Assembly (NCBI GenBank): GCA_000719695.1 | Contig: JOHN01000011.1 | Coordinates: forward strand, 76,291-140,290 | Direction of reading: 5' to 3' | Length of the DNA: 64,000 nucleotides | Origin: Streptomyces sp. NRRL F-6131 | GTDB lineage: Bacteria > Actinomycetota > Actinomycetes > Streptomycetales > Streptomycetaceae | Part shown: positions 16,465 through 23,898 of the stretch, piece after piece | Layout: each line of letters begins with the position of its first letter | Numbering within the stretch: the first letter of the stretch is position 1 | Translations under genes and position numbers: made by a program | Notes under the pieces: model-generated | Database searches by the model: none | Told to the model about the DNA's origin: nothing | The model's input: only the letters and a program-made list of their open reading frames with translations

Positions 16465-17675
16465 GGTGTCTCCATCGGTTCGAGAATCTGTTGTGCGCAC
16501 AGCCAGTGGGCGAGCCGCCCGCACTCCTGCGGGACATCGTGCGGTGCGGTGCGGTCCTCGAGCGCGGCTTCCAGCCATCCGCGCAGGCCGGGCCCGTCGG
16601 CGAACTCCGCGGTGTGGCCCAGCGTCGCCACGGTGAGCCGCCCCGGCCCGGCGGGGGACCACACCACGGGGGCCGTGGACACGCGGCGGACGGACCGCGG
16701 CGTGCCGGACGCCGTGCCGGACGGTTCGTCAGGACCGGCGCCGGGTGGCCCGTCCGGCGGGGCCGGCCGCATGCCGAGCGCGGTGAGCCGCGCGAGCAGG
16801 GCCCCGGGCCCGCCCGTGAACGCGACATGGTCCCGGTAGTCGGCCAGCCAGGCGGCCGGCACCTCGCCGTGCAGTCGCCCGCTCCAGGGGGCGAGGAGCT
16901 CCGCCTCGACGTCCAGGGTCCGGGTGTACGAGGCGATGTTCAGCGCGACCGACGGTTCGTGGGTCTCGCCCACGTGCCAGATGCCGCTGCGCCAGAAGAA
17001 GCCCCCGCCGGTGGTGGCGGTGAGGACGTGACCGTGCTCCAGCACCGACCGCCGGTCCAGCTCCGGCAGGTACTCCTCCGGCAGTTCGGCCTCGGGCTCC
17101 ACGTCCTCCCGCAGCCCGGTGCCCTCCGGCACCCAGTCCGTGCCCCGCCAGAAGTGCATGCTCTTGCGGCCCGCCAGGACCAGGTGCAGATTGGTGCACC
17201 CCTCCCGGTGGATCCCGCCCGGGGTGTTCCGGTAGGCACCGTGGAACACCTCCACCTCCACATGGCCGGGCGGCAGCCCGAGGCGCGGCGCGTGCGGCGC
17301 GAGCAGCTCGACGACGGCGCGGAACAGCGTCCGGTCGTGCTCCTGCACGGCGCGCGCGTAGACGAAGAGGTCGTCGTCCGGGCCGACGGTGTTCCGGCGG
17401 GCCAGCCAGGACGCCGGGCTCACGCCGTCCGCGCCGGTGGTCGGCCAGTGCCGCGGATCCCGGAGCAGTTCCCCGTTGACGAGCAGCTTCACCTGCTCGC
17501 TGCGCCGGCCGTCCGCCTCCGCGGCGAAGGTCCTGGTCAGCGCCGACCACGCCCGGCCGGCGGTCAGCTCGGGGACGGACCAGGTGAGCGCCGAGGTGAC
17601 GCCCTCGGGATCGGCGAAGGCGACGGCGCCGGGGGCGCGTACCGGCGCGGCGAGGGCGGCGCGGTGGTCAGCCAC
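16461..17675 (-). CDS. JmjC/cupin-like Fe(II) oxygenase
   Basis: This encodes 404 residues. The GTG at 17675 overlaps the aminomutase gene by 8 bases. The double-stranded beta-helix core is visible from about residue 140: FHGAYRNTPGGIHREGCTN followed by LHLVLAGRKSMHFW, then GIWHVGETH. His156, Glu158 and His234 form the expected two-His-one-carboxylate iron site, with Lys171 and nearby residues as candidates for co-substrate binding. Relatives are 2-oxoglutarate-dependent hydroxylases of side chains or free amino acids. A Pro/Gly/Ser-rich linker (about 305-335) and a C-terminal helical domain follow. In this operon it most simply hydroxylates lysine, beta-lysine or a peptide product; inference. 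Confidence 0.75.
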   Translation of the reverse strand: MADHRAALAAPVRAPGAVAFADPEGVTSALTWSVPELTAGRAWSALTRTFAAEADGRRSEQVKLLVNGELLRDPRHWPTTGADGVSPASWLARRNTVGPDDDLFVYARAVQEHDRTLFRAVVELLAPHAPRLGLPPGHVEVEVFHGAYRNTPGGIHREGCTNLHLVLAGRKSMHFWRGTDWVPEGTGLREDVEPEAELPEEYLPELDRRSVLEHGHVLTATTGGGFFWRSGIWHVGETHEPSVALNIASYTRTLDVEAELLAPWSGRLHGEVPAAWLADYRDHVAFTGGPGALLARLTALGMRPAPPDGPPGAGPDEPSGTASGTPRSVRRVSTAPVVWSPAGPGRLTVATLGHTAEFADGPGLRGWLEAALEDRTAPHDVPQECGRLAHWLCAQQILEPMETP

Positions 17676-18804
17676 GGTCGGTGTCCTCCCGCGGGCCCGT
17701 GCCTGTGCCCGCGCCCGCGGCCGTGCCCGCGCCCGTGCTGCCGGTCGTCCCCGCGGTGCGCGGCGGATAGGGGTGGCGCTCGCCCCAGGGGTCGGTGACC
17801 TGGTGGGTCCCGTCGCCGCCGTCCGCCAGGTACGTGGGGCCGATCGGCACCTTCCCGTGCCCGCCGGGGATGTCGAGGACGTAGGTGGGCTGGCAGGTGC
17901 CGGAGACTCTCCCGCGCAGCCGGCGGACCAGCTCCTGGCCCTCGCCGATGGTGGTGCGGAAGTGGCCGGTGCCCTGGGCGAGATCGCCGTGGTGGAGGTA
18001 GTAGGGCTTCACCCGGTTGGCCACCAGGGTCCGGAACAGGCTCTCCAGCGCCTCCGGGGTGTCGTTCACCCCGCGCAGCAGCACGGTCTGGCTGAGCAGC
18101 GGGATGCCGCCCCGGTTGAGCCGTTTCAGCGCGCCGCGCGCCGCCGCGCCGATCTCCTGGCTGTGGTTGGTGTGGACGACCACCCAGACGGGGGTCTCCG
18201 TCCCGAGGGCGTCCACCAGTTCGTCCGTGACGCGCTCGGGATCGACCACCGGGACGCGGGTGTGGAACCGGATCACCTTCACGTGCTCGATCCCGTCCAG
18301 CGCCGCCATGATCGGGCGGAGCTTGGTGGGCGCGATGATGAGCGGATCGCCGCCGGTGAGGATGACCTCCCACACCTCGGGGTGCGCCCGGATGTAGTCC
18401 AGGGCCGCCGTCAGCTCCGCCTGGCCGAGCATTCCCTCCCCGGGGCCCACCACCTCGCGGCGGAAGCAGAAGCGGCAGTAGACCGGGCACAGGTGCATGG
18501 GCTTGAGCAGCAGCCGGTCGGGATAGCGGTGGGTGATGCCCTTGACCGGGGTGAAGGGGTCGTCGCCGATCGGGTCGGCGCGTTCCTCGGCGGTGATCAG
18601 GAGCTCGGCGCCGGTCGGCACGAACTGCCGGGCGACGGGATCGTCGGGATCGTCCGGATGGGCGATCTGCTCCTGCATCACCCCGGTGATGCTCACGGCG
18701 TAGCGCTTCGCCACATCGCGGATCTCCGGGACGCTCTCCTCGTCGATGAGGCCGTTCTCCAGCAGGGACTCGGTAGTCCGGATTGTGCGGGGACGATGAC
18801 GCAT
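17668..18804 (-). CDS. kamA: lysine 2,3-aminomutase-like radical SAM/PLP enzyme
   Basis: This encodes 378 residues; an ATG 27 bases upstream is possible but has no ribosome site. The radical SAM cluster is CPVYCRFC (Cys106, Cys110, Cys113), followed by ILTGGDPL. The PLP lysine is Lys318 in DIPGGHGK. Two acidic residues that in clostridial lysine 2,3-aminomutase bind the substrate's epsilon-amino group are kept here as Asp274 (GDLAQGTGHFRT) and Asp311, so lysine is the likely substrate and beta-lysine the product; glutamate mutases differ at these sites. The last 25 residues are a Gly/Thr/Ala repeat tail. It is first in the operon and probably supplies a beta-amino acid building block. EpmB of EF-P modification is a less likely alternative. 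Confidence 0.9.
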   Translation of the reverse strand: MRHRPRTIRTTESLLENGLIDEESVPEIRDVAKRYAVSITGVMQEQIAHPDDPDDPVARQFVPTGAELLITAEERADPIGDDPFTPVKGITHRYPDRLLLKPMHLCPVYCRFCFRREVVGPGEGMLGQAELTAALDYIRAHPEVWEVILTGGDPLIIAPTKLRPIMAALDGIEHVKVIRFHTRVPVVDPERVTDELVDALGTETPVWVVVHTNHSQEIGAAARGALKRLNRGGIPLLSQTVLLRGVNDTPEALESLFRTLVANRVKPYYLHHGDLAQGTGHFRTTIGEGQELVRRLRGRVSGTCQPTYVLDIPGGHGKVPIGPTYLADGGDGTHQVTDPWGERHPYPPRTAGTTGSTGAGTAAGAGTGTGPREDTDRG

Positions 18805-18904
18805 GGCTCCGCCTGTCCTGTGCGGTTTCATGGATTCGATGCAAGCGCCCGTATCAATGACCGGCCGTTTTCAATGACGTGTTCTTCGCGACGCACATTT
18901 CGGT

Positions 18905-18967
18905 GCGCTGTTCCCGTGCACGTGCGTTGTTCCCGAGCATTGTTCCCGTGCGTTGTTCCCGTGCGCC
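18905..18967. repeat. degenerate tandem repeat in the operon leader
   Basis: Four imperfect copies of a unit close to TTGTTCCCGTGCG lie between the serine hydrolase stop (18984) and the aminomutase start (18804). Any promoter of the biosynthetic operon would be in or near this 179-base gap, so the repeats could be regulator sites; they may equally be slippage products. Confidence 0.6.
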
Positions 18968-18983
18968 GATTCCGTCCGGTGTT

Positions 18984-20037
18984 TCACCGGACCGCGCGGA
19001 CCAGCTCCCGGCCGAGGGTGAGCCGTTCGTCCGGATCGTCGGGCTGTCCGGTCACCGTGGTGGCGACCGCGAGATCGCGATCGGGCCGGTAGGCCATGAC
19101 GACGCCCCAGACGCCGCAGTGGCCCCACCATCGGCCCGGCCCCAGCGGAACCTCGTAGATCCCCATGCCGCGCCCCGCCGCGCCCCGTGCCTCGACGGGC
19201 GCCAGCATGGTCGCGAGCGTGGCGGGCCGTGCGAAGACCCGACCCCGGAACAGCGCCCGGACGAAGCCGGTGAGGTCGGACATCGTCGAGACCAGCCCGC
19301 CGCCGCCCCAGAGGTCGCAGGACGGATCGACGGTCAGCAGGTCGGTGCCCGCCACGTACTGGTGCGCGCGGTCCGCCCCCGCCCCGGGCGTGGGCTCCAG
19401 CGACTCCAGGTGGATCGAGTCGAGGCCCAGCTCCCCGAGCGGCAGCAGGGTCCGGTACGCGGCGGCCAGCGACCGCCCGGTGACCAGCTCCAGGACCTCG
19501 CCGAGGATCACGTAGCCGGTGTCGGAGTAGTGGAACTCCTCGCCCGGTGGAGCCAGCGGGCGGCCGTGCTCGACCGCCCAGCGCACCTGGTCCAGGCGGC
19601 TCCACCGGCGCGCGGGATCGGCGAACGCCTCCGCGTCGTAGTCGGGGTCGCCGCCCCAGTCGTACAGCCCGGCGGTGTGCTGGAGGAGGTGGCGCAGGGT
19701 CGTCCGCGCCGGCTCGTAACCGCCCCCCGGTCAGTACGTCGAGGACGGCCTCGGAGGCCAGTGCGGAGACCGGTGCGCCCAGCCGCAGTTCACCGCGCTC
19801 GACCAGTCGCAGCACCGCGGCCGCCGTGAAGGTCTTGGTGACCGAGGCCACCCGGACGGCGGCCGTCGGGCGCAGTTCGCGCCCGGTGGCGGCCTCGGCG
19901 ACACCGCTCGCACCGGCCCACTGCCGGTCCTCGTGGCGCACCGCGGCCAGCACGCCGGGTTGGGCGCGGTGCGCGCGGTGGTAGGCGCGAAGCGCGTCCG
20001 AGAGTCGTGCGGAACCGTCATTTCCGCTTAATCGCAC
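18984..20037 (-). pseudogene. serine hydrolase (class C beta-lactamase family), one frameshift
   Basis: The N-terminal part in one frame carries the SxxK motif SVTK after VRVASVTKTFTAAAVLRL. After a run of six G/C bases near 19725-19730 the sense continues in another frame: GGGYEPARTTLRHLLQHTAGLYDWGG, then the Tyr motif YSDTGY and the third motif WWGHCGVWG. Removing one base in the homopolymer restores a continuous protein of about 350 residues. It is therefore a recent frameshift or a sequencing error. The likely start is the GTG at 20037. The family includes D-Ala-D-Ala carboxypeptidases, esterases and beta-lactamases. It lies on the same strand upstream of the biosynthetic operon and may be part of it. 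A TTA leucine codon is third in the proposed frame. Confidence 0.7.
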
Positions 20038-20345
20038 ACACGTCACCCCCAGCGTCCGATCCGAAAGGCCTGCTCCGCAGGCCGGTTCGTCAATTCGACA
20101 CCCCCGAGCAACGGTGACCCGAAGCTCGACGCTCCGTGTCCGGATCACCCAGGCGTAATACTCGCATCCCCGACTCTGTCATGACAATGGTTCGGGGAGA
20201 TCCATTCCACCACTGCCTTCCGGCTCCCGCCCGCCAAGGTATGACGGAGGTAAAGCGCTCCTTTGTTCTTCCTGATTGTGGGAGCCGCTCATGATCGGAA
20301 ATGGGCGCCGGCGGGACCGCGCTCCGCGGCCCGCCGGCGCGCGCG
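20038..20345. promoter_or_regulatory. low-GC regulatory gap between light operon and biosynthetic block
   Basis: This 308-base stretch has clearly lower G+C than its surroundings. It holds a 7-bp hairpin with a TCC loop (20067-20083), a perfect 10-bp palindrome TGTCATGACA (20177-20186), a 37-codon minus-strand frame (20179-20292) without a ribosome site, and the terminator of the photolyase operon (20305-20340). Promoters for the serine hydrolase and perhaps the whole downstream block probably lie here. No confident gene was seen. Confidence 0.5.
20305..20340 (-). terminator. terminator hairpin of the light-response operon
   Basis: A perfect 11-bp inverted repeat (20305-20315 and 20330-20340, arm GCGCCGGCGGG) with a 14-base loop lies 5 bases beyond the photolyase stop codon. 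There is no T-tract. Confidence 0.75.
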
Positions 20346-21659
20346 TCAGGGACGCCCGTGGCGGAAGCGGGCGGTCAGGGTGTCGGGGTCGACGATCGGG
20401 GCCGGGTAGTCGTCGGTGAACAGCCAGGGGCGGTGGACGGAGGGGCCCGGGAGGTGGGCGAGTTCGGGGACCCAGCGGCGGACGTAGGCGCCGTCGGGGT
20501 CGTAACGGTCCGCCTGGCGCAGCGGGTTGAGGACCCGGTTCGGCCGGGTGTCGGTGCCCGTGCCGGCGACCCACTGCCAGTTGAGCTGGTTGTTGGCCAC
20601 GTCGCCGTCGACCAGCAGGGAGAGGAAGTGGGCGGCGCCGATCCGCCAGTCCAGGTAGAGGTTCTTGGCGAGGAAGCTCGCGGTCACCAGCCGGGCGCGG
20701 TTGTGCATCCAGCCCTCGTGGGCGAGTTGGCGCATCCCCGCGTCGACGATCGGGTAGCCGGTGCGACCCTGCCGCCAGGCCTCGGCCTCCGCCTCGTCGT
20801 GGTGCCAACGGTCGTCCCGGTCGCGGTAGTTGCGGCGCGCGGCGTCCGGTCGGGCGGCGAGCACCTGGTGGTGGAAGTCGCGCCAGACGAGCTGTCGGAC
20901 GAAGGCCTGCGCGCCCGGGCCGTCGTGCCAAAGGGCGCGGGTGACCAGCTCCGTGGGGGAGAGGCAGCCGAAGTGCAGGTAGGGGGAGAGCCGGGAGGTG
21001 TCGTCCGCCGCGAGGTCGTCGTGGATGTCCGCGTAGGCGTCGACGTCCCACCGCCGCCACCGCGCCCTGGCCGCGCTCTCGCCTCCGGGCGGCAGGGCCG
21101 GGGAGGTCGCGCCGTCGACGAACAGGGTGTCGCTGCGCAGGCCGTCCGGGGTGCGGAGCTCGGCGGGAGCGCGCAGGAGGGTGCGCCGGGGCGTCTCCTG
21201 CCAGGCGCGCAGGTACGGGGTGAAGACCGCGTAGTGGTCGCGGCCGGCCGGGGTGATCCGGCCGGGCGGGACCACGGTCACGGAGGCGTCGTGGACGTGC
21301 AGGCGGTCGCCGAGGACCTTGCGCAGCAGGGCTTCGCGCCGGCGGGCGAAGGCGCTCGCCCCGGCCGCGACGTGCACCGTGGCGGCGCCGGTCTCGGCGG
21401 CGATCCGCGCCGTCTGCTCGGCGGCGTCGCCCCGGCGCACGGTCAGCCGGGAGCCGATCGCGCGCAGCGAGGCGTCCAGGTCGGCGAGGCAGTCCGCCAG
21501 GAACGCCTGCCGGTTGGGGGCGGCGAAGCCGGCGGCCTCGACGGCGGGGTCGGAGACGAACAGGGGGACGACCTGCTCGGCCGAGGTGCGCGCGGCGTGC
21601 AGCACGGGGTTGTCGTGCAGGCGCAGGTCCTGGGTGAACAGGGCGATCGATACGGTCAC
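20346..21659 (-). CDS. phr: deoxyribodipyrimidine photolyase
   Basis: This light-driven FAD enzyme repairs cyclobutane pyrimidine dimers. It encodes 437 residues. The GTG at 21659 overlaps the DUF1295 stop by GTGA. The antenna (Rossmann-like) domain begins SIALFTQDLRLHDNPVL. The FAD-binding helical domain carries SRLSPYLHFGCLSPTEL, FVRQLVWRDFHHQ, TGYPIVDAGMRQL, GWMHNRARL, and VANNQLNWQWVAGTGTD with the DNA-lesion-binding Trp region. It is the last gene of a five-gene unit. Its linkage to CFA-synthase-like, DUF1365 and FAD oxidoreductase genes and to LitR/LitS points to light or singlet-oxygen control. Confidence 0.96.
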   Translation of the reverse strand: MTVSIALFTQDLRLHDNPVLHAARTSAEQVVPLFVSDPAVEAAGFAAPNRQAFLADCLADLDASLRAIGSRLTVRRGDAAEQTARIAAETGAATVHVAAGASAFARRREALLRKVLGDRLHVHDASVTVVPPGRITPAGRDHYAVFTPYLRAWQETPRRTLLRAPAELRTPDGLRSDTLFVDGATSPALPPGGESAARARWRRWDVDAYADIHDDLAADDTSRLSPYLHFGCLSPTELVTRALWHDGPGAQAFVRQLVWRDFHHQVLAARPDAARRNYRDRDDRWHHDEAEAEAWRQGRTGYPIVDAGMRQLAHEGWMHNRARLVTASFLAKNLYLDWRIGAAHFLSLLVDGDVANNQLNWQWVAGTGTDTRPNRVLNPLRQADRYDPDGAYVRRWVPELAHLPGPSVHRPWLFTDDYPAPIVDPDTLTARFRHGRP

Positions 21660-22540
21660 GGGTCGGGCCTCGCAGGTGGTGCGGTCGGGGATGTCGGAGC
21701 TGTCGGGGACGTCGGGGACGTCGGGCGGGTGGGTGGTGCCGGGCGGCGGCGCGGCGGGAGGGGCAGGAAGCCGCTGGTGCGGGCCGCGTAGTCGGCCCAG
21801 CCGGGCCGGCGCGCGCCCAGGTGCCGCTCCAGCATCGGCTTGCCGCTGCCGAACGCCAGCAGCCAGGTCATCAGGAGCGGGCTGAGCACGAACGCCCAGC
21901 CGAGGGCGGTGTCGGCGACGAGCAGGAACAGGCCCCACCACACACAGGCGTCGCCGAAGTAGTTGGGGTGGCGGGTGTACCGCCACAGACCGCGGTCCAT
22001 GATCCGGCCCCGGTTGGCGGGGTCGGCCTTGAACCGGGCGAGCTGGTGGTCCCCGACCGCCTCGAAGAACAGGCCGACCGCCCACAGTCCGGTGCCCGCC
22101 ACGGCGAGCGCCCCGGGCGGGCCGGGAAGGTACTGGGCGGCCTGGACGGGCAGCGAGACGAACCACACCAGGCCCGCCTGGAGCAGGTAGACGATCCGCA
22201 GCGCGTACCGGGTGCGGGCCGCGCCCTCGGGAGCGCGGGCGAGCATCCGGGCGTACCGCGGATCCTCGGGGGCACCGCGGGAGCGCCACCAGATGTGCGC
22301 GGACAGCCGCAGGCCCCAGACCGTGACCAGCACGGTCGCCGGCAGCCGCCGGCCCGGATCGCCGTGGCCGGCCGAGAGGGCGAGACCGACGAGCGCCACG
22401 GCGGTGAACGCCAGCCCCCAGGCGACGTCCACGCCGCGGTGGCGCCCGGTCCGCACCCCGACGGCGAACGCGGCGAGCAGGACGGCCAGGGCGACGGCGG
22501 CGGTGACCGCGAGGTTGAGGCCGAAGGCGCCGGCGTTCAC
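21656..22540 (-). CDS. DUF1295 membrane protein (steroid 5-alpha-reductase-like)
   Basis: This encodes 294 residues with about six or seven hydrophobic helices. The GTG at 22540 overlaps the upstream stop by GTGA. The family signature is the C-terminal DRGLWRYTRHPNYFGDACVWWGLFLL, followed by TWLLAFGSGKPMLERHL. DUF1295 proteins resemble NADPH-dependent 3-oxo-steroid/enoyl reductases and isoprenylcysteine methyltransferases in their C-terminal helices. In this operon it may act on membrane lipids together with the CFA-type methyltransferase; the reaction is unknown. The last 30 residues are a Pro/Thr/Ser repeat tail (TSPTSPTAPTSPTAPP). Confidence 0.88.
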   Translation of the reverse strand: MNAGAFGLNLAVTAAVALAVLLAAFAVGVRTGRHRGVDVAWGLAFTAVALVGLALSAGHGDPGRRLPATVLVTVWGLRLSAHIWWRSRGAPEDPRYARMLARAPEGAARTRYALRIVYLLQAGLVWFVSLPVQAAQYLPGPPGALAVAGTGLWAVGLFFEAVGDHQLARFKADPANRGRIMDRGLWRYTRHPNYFGDACVWWGLFLLVADTALGWAFVLSPLLMTWLLAFGSGKPMLERHLGARRPGWADYAARTSGFLPLPPRRRPAPPTRPTSPTSPTAPTSPTAPPARPDP

Positions 22541-23898
22541 GGTCGCGTCCGGTTCCGGGCCGCCGGGCCGGCCAGGCGCACCGGGTCCGCCGGGCCCGGG
22601 ATGTCGGAAGCGGCCCGGCCCTCGCCCTCCCGGGTCAGCAGCACCTGCCGGACGTCCAGGTACCCGGAGCGGAATCCGGCCTCGGAGTAGGCGAGGTACA
22701 GCTCCCAGGTGCGCCGGAACACCTCGTCGAAGCCGAGGGCCGCGACCTGCGCCGACCGTTCGGTGAAGCGCTCGCGCCACAGCCGCAGGGTCTCGGCGTA
22801 GTGCGGCCCGAACGCGTCGACGCGGGCCACCCGCAGGCGGGTGTGCCGGGCGGCGGTCTCCGCGACGGCCCGCACGGAGGGGATGAGCCCGCCGGGGAAG
22901 ATGTACTTGAGGATCCAGGTGTAGGTGCGGCTGGCGGCGAGCATCCGGTCGTGCGGCATGGTGATCGCCTGCAGGGCGACCCGGCCGCCGGGGACCAGTA
23001 CGCGGTCCAGGGTCGCGAAGTACTCCGGCCAGAACGGCCGGCCCACCGCCTCGATCATCTCCACGCTGACCACGGCGTCGTACGCGCCCTCGACGGCGCG
23101 GTAGTCGCACAGCCGCACCTCGGCCCGGCCGTCCAGCCCGGCGTCGGCGATCCGGCGGCGGGCGAGGGCGAGTTGCTCCGCGGAGAGGGTGAGGCTGACC
23201 ACGTGGGCGCCGCGGGCGGCGGCCCGTACCGCGAGTTCGCCCCAGCCGGTGCCGATCTCCAGCAGCCGGGTGCCGGCGCGGACCCGGGCCAGGTCCAGCA
23301 GGCGGTCGATCTTGCGGTGCTGGGCGGCCGGCAGCTCCGCCGGGCTCGCCACCGGCGTCCGCCCCGGACCCGTCGGGAAGAGCGCCGATGAGTACGTCAT
23401 CGTCGGGTCGAGGAACAGCGCGAACAGCTCGTTGGACAGGTCGTAGTGGCGGCGGATGTTGCGCCGCGCGTTGGCGGCGGTGGACAGCTCCTCCGCCGGC
23501 GGGCGCCGGACGTAGAACGGCCGCAGCCACCGGGTGCCGGCCGGCACCAGCGTCCCGGGGGCGGTGGCCAGTTCGGTGAGCAGCGGGACCAGGTCGGGAC
23601 TGTCCCAGTCACCGGCCTGGTAGGCCTCGCCGAAGCCGATCAGACCGCCCTCGCCGACCCGGTGCAGGAAGTGCTCGGGCCGACGCAGCCGCAGGACGGG
23701 CGCGCCGGGCGGCGCCGGCCGCAGCGCGCGGCCGCCGGGGAGTTCGACGCGCAGGCCGCGCCGGGCGGCCACCCGGTGCAGCAGCCGCCCGGCAACGGCG
23801 GCGCGCAGCGGTGCGTGCGGCACCCGGGCGACGTCCGGCCAGCGGGCGGGGTCGACGCCGGGCACCGGCCGGGCCCCCGGGGAGGCCGTGGTCGTCAT
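22537..23898 (-). CDS. cyclopropane-fatty-acid-synthase-family methyltransferase
   Basis: This encodes 453 residues. The ATG at 23898 overlaps the DUF1365 stop by ATGA. CFA-synthase features: an N-terminal lipid-binding domain (LRRPEHFLHRVGEGGLIGFGEAYQAGDWD), NIRRHYDLSNELFALFLDPTMTYSSALF, SAM motif LLEIGTGWGELAVRAA, SVEMIEAVGRPFWPEYF, and a C-terminal RVDAFGPHYAETLRLWRERF. Family members methylate unsaturated fatty acyl chains of phospholipids. Paralogs beside DUF1365 and FAD oxidoreductase genes in proteobacterial light/singlet-oxygen regulons act in furan or cyclopropane fatty acid formation (family knowledge). The exact product here is not known. Confidence 0.93.
   Translation of the reverse strand: MTTTASPGARPVPGVDPARWPDVARVPHAPLRAAVAGRLLHRVAARRGLRVELPGGRALRPAPPGAPVLRLRRPEHFLHRVGEGGLIGFGEAYQAGDWDSPDLVPLLTELATAPGTLVPAGTRWLRPFYVRRPPAEELSTAANARRNIRRHYDLSNELFALFLDPTMTYSSALFPTGPGRTPVASPAELPAAQHRKIDRLLDLARVRAGTRLLEIGTGWGELAVRAAARGAHVVSLTLSAEQLALARRRIADAGLDGRAEVRLCDYRAVEGAYDAVVSVEMIEAVGRPFWPEYFATLDRVLVPGGRVALQAITMPHDRMLAASRTYTWILKYIFPGGLIPSVRAVAETAARHTRLRVARVDAFGPHYAETLRLWRERFTERSAQVAALGFDEVFRRTWELYLAYSEAGFRSGYLDVRQVLLTREGEGRAASDIPGPADPVRLAGPAARNRTRP

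Noticed and set aside
17668..18804. EpmB (EF-P lysine mutase) for the radical SAM gene
   Set aside because: No epmA or efp neighbour, and it heads a biosynthetic operon; a free-lysine mutase fits better.
19990..20037. bldA control through a TTA codon in the serine hydrolase
   Set aside because: The TTA is codon 3 of an uncertain start in a frameshifted gene, so regulation cannot be argued.
20179..20292. 37-codon minus-strand frame as a firm gene
   Set aside because: No ribosome site and a chance frame of this length is likely in this lower-GC gap; kept only as an observation.
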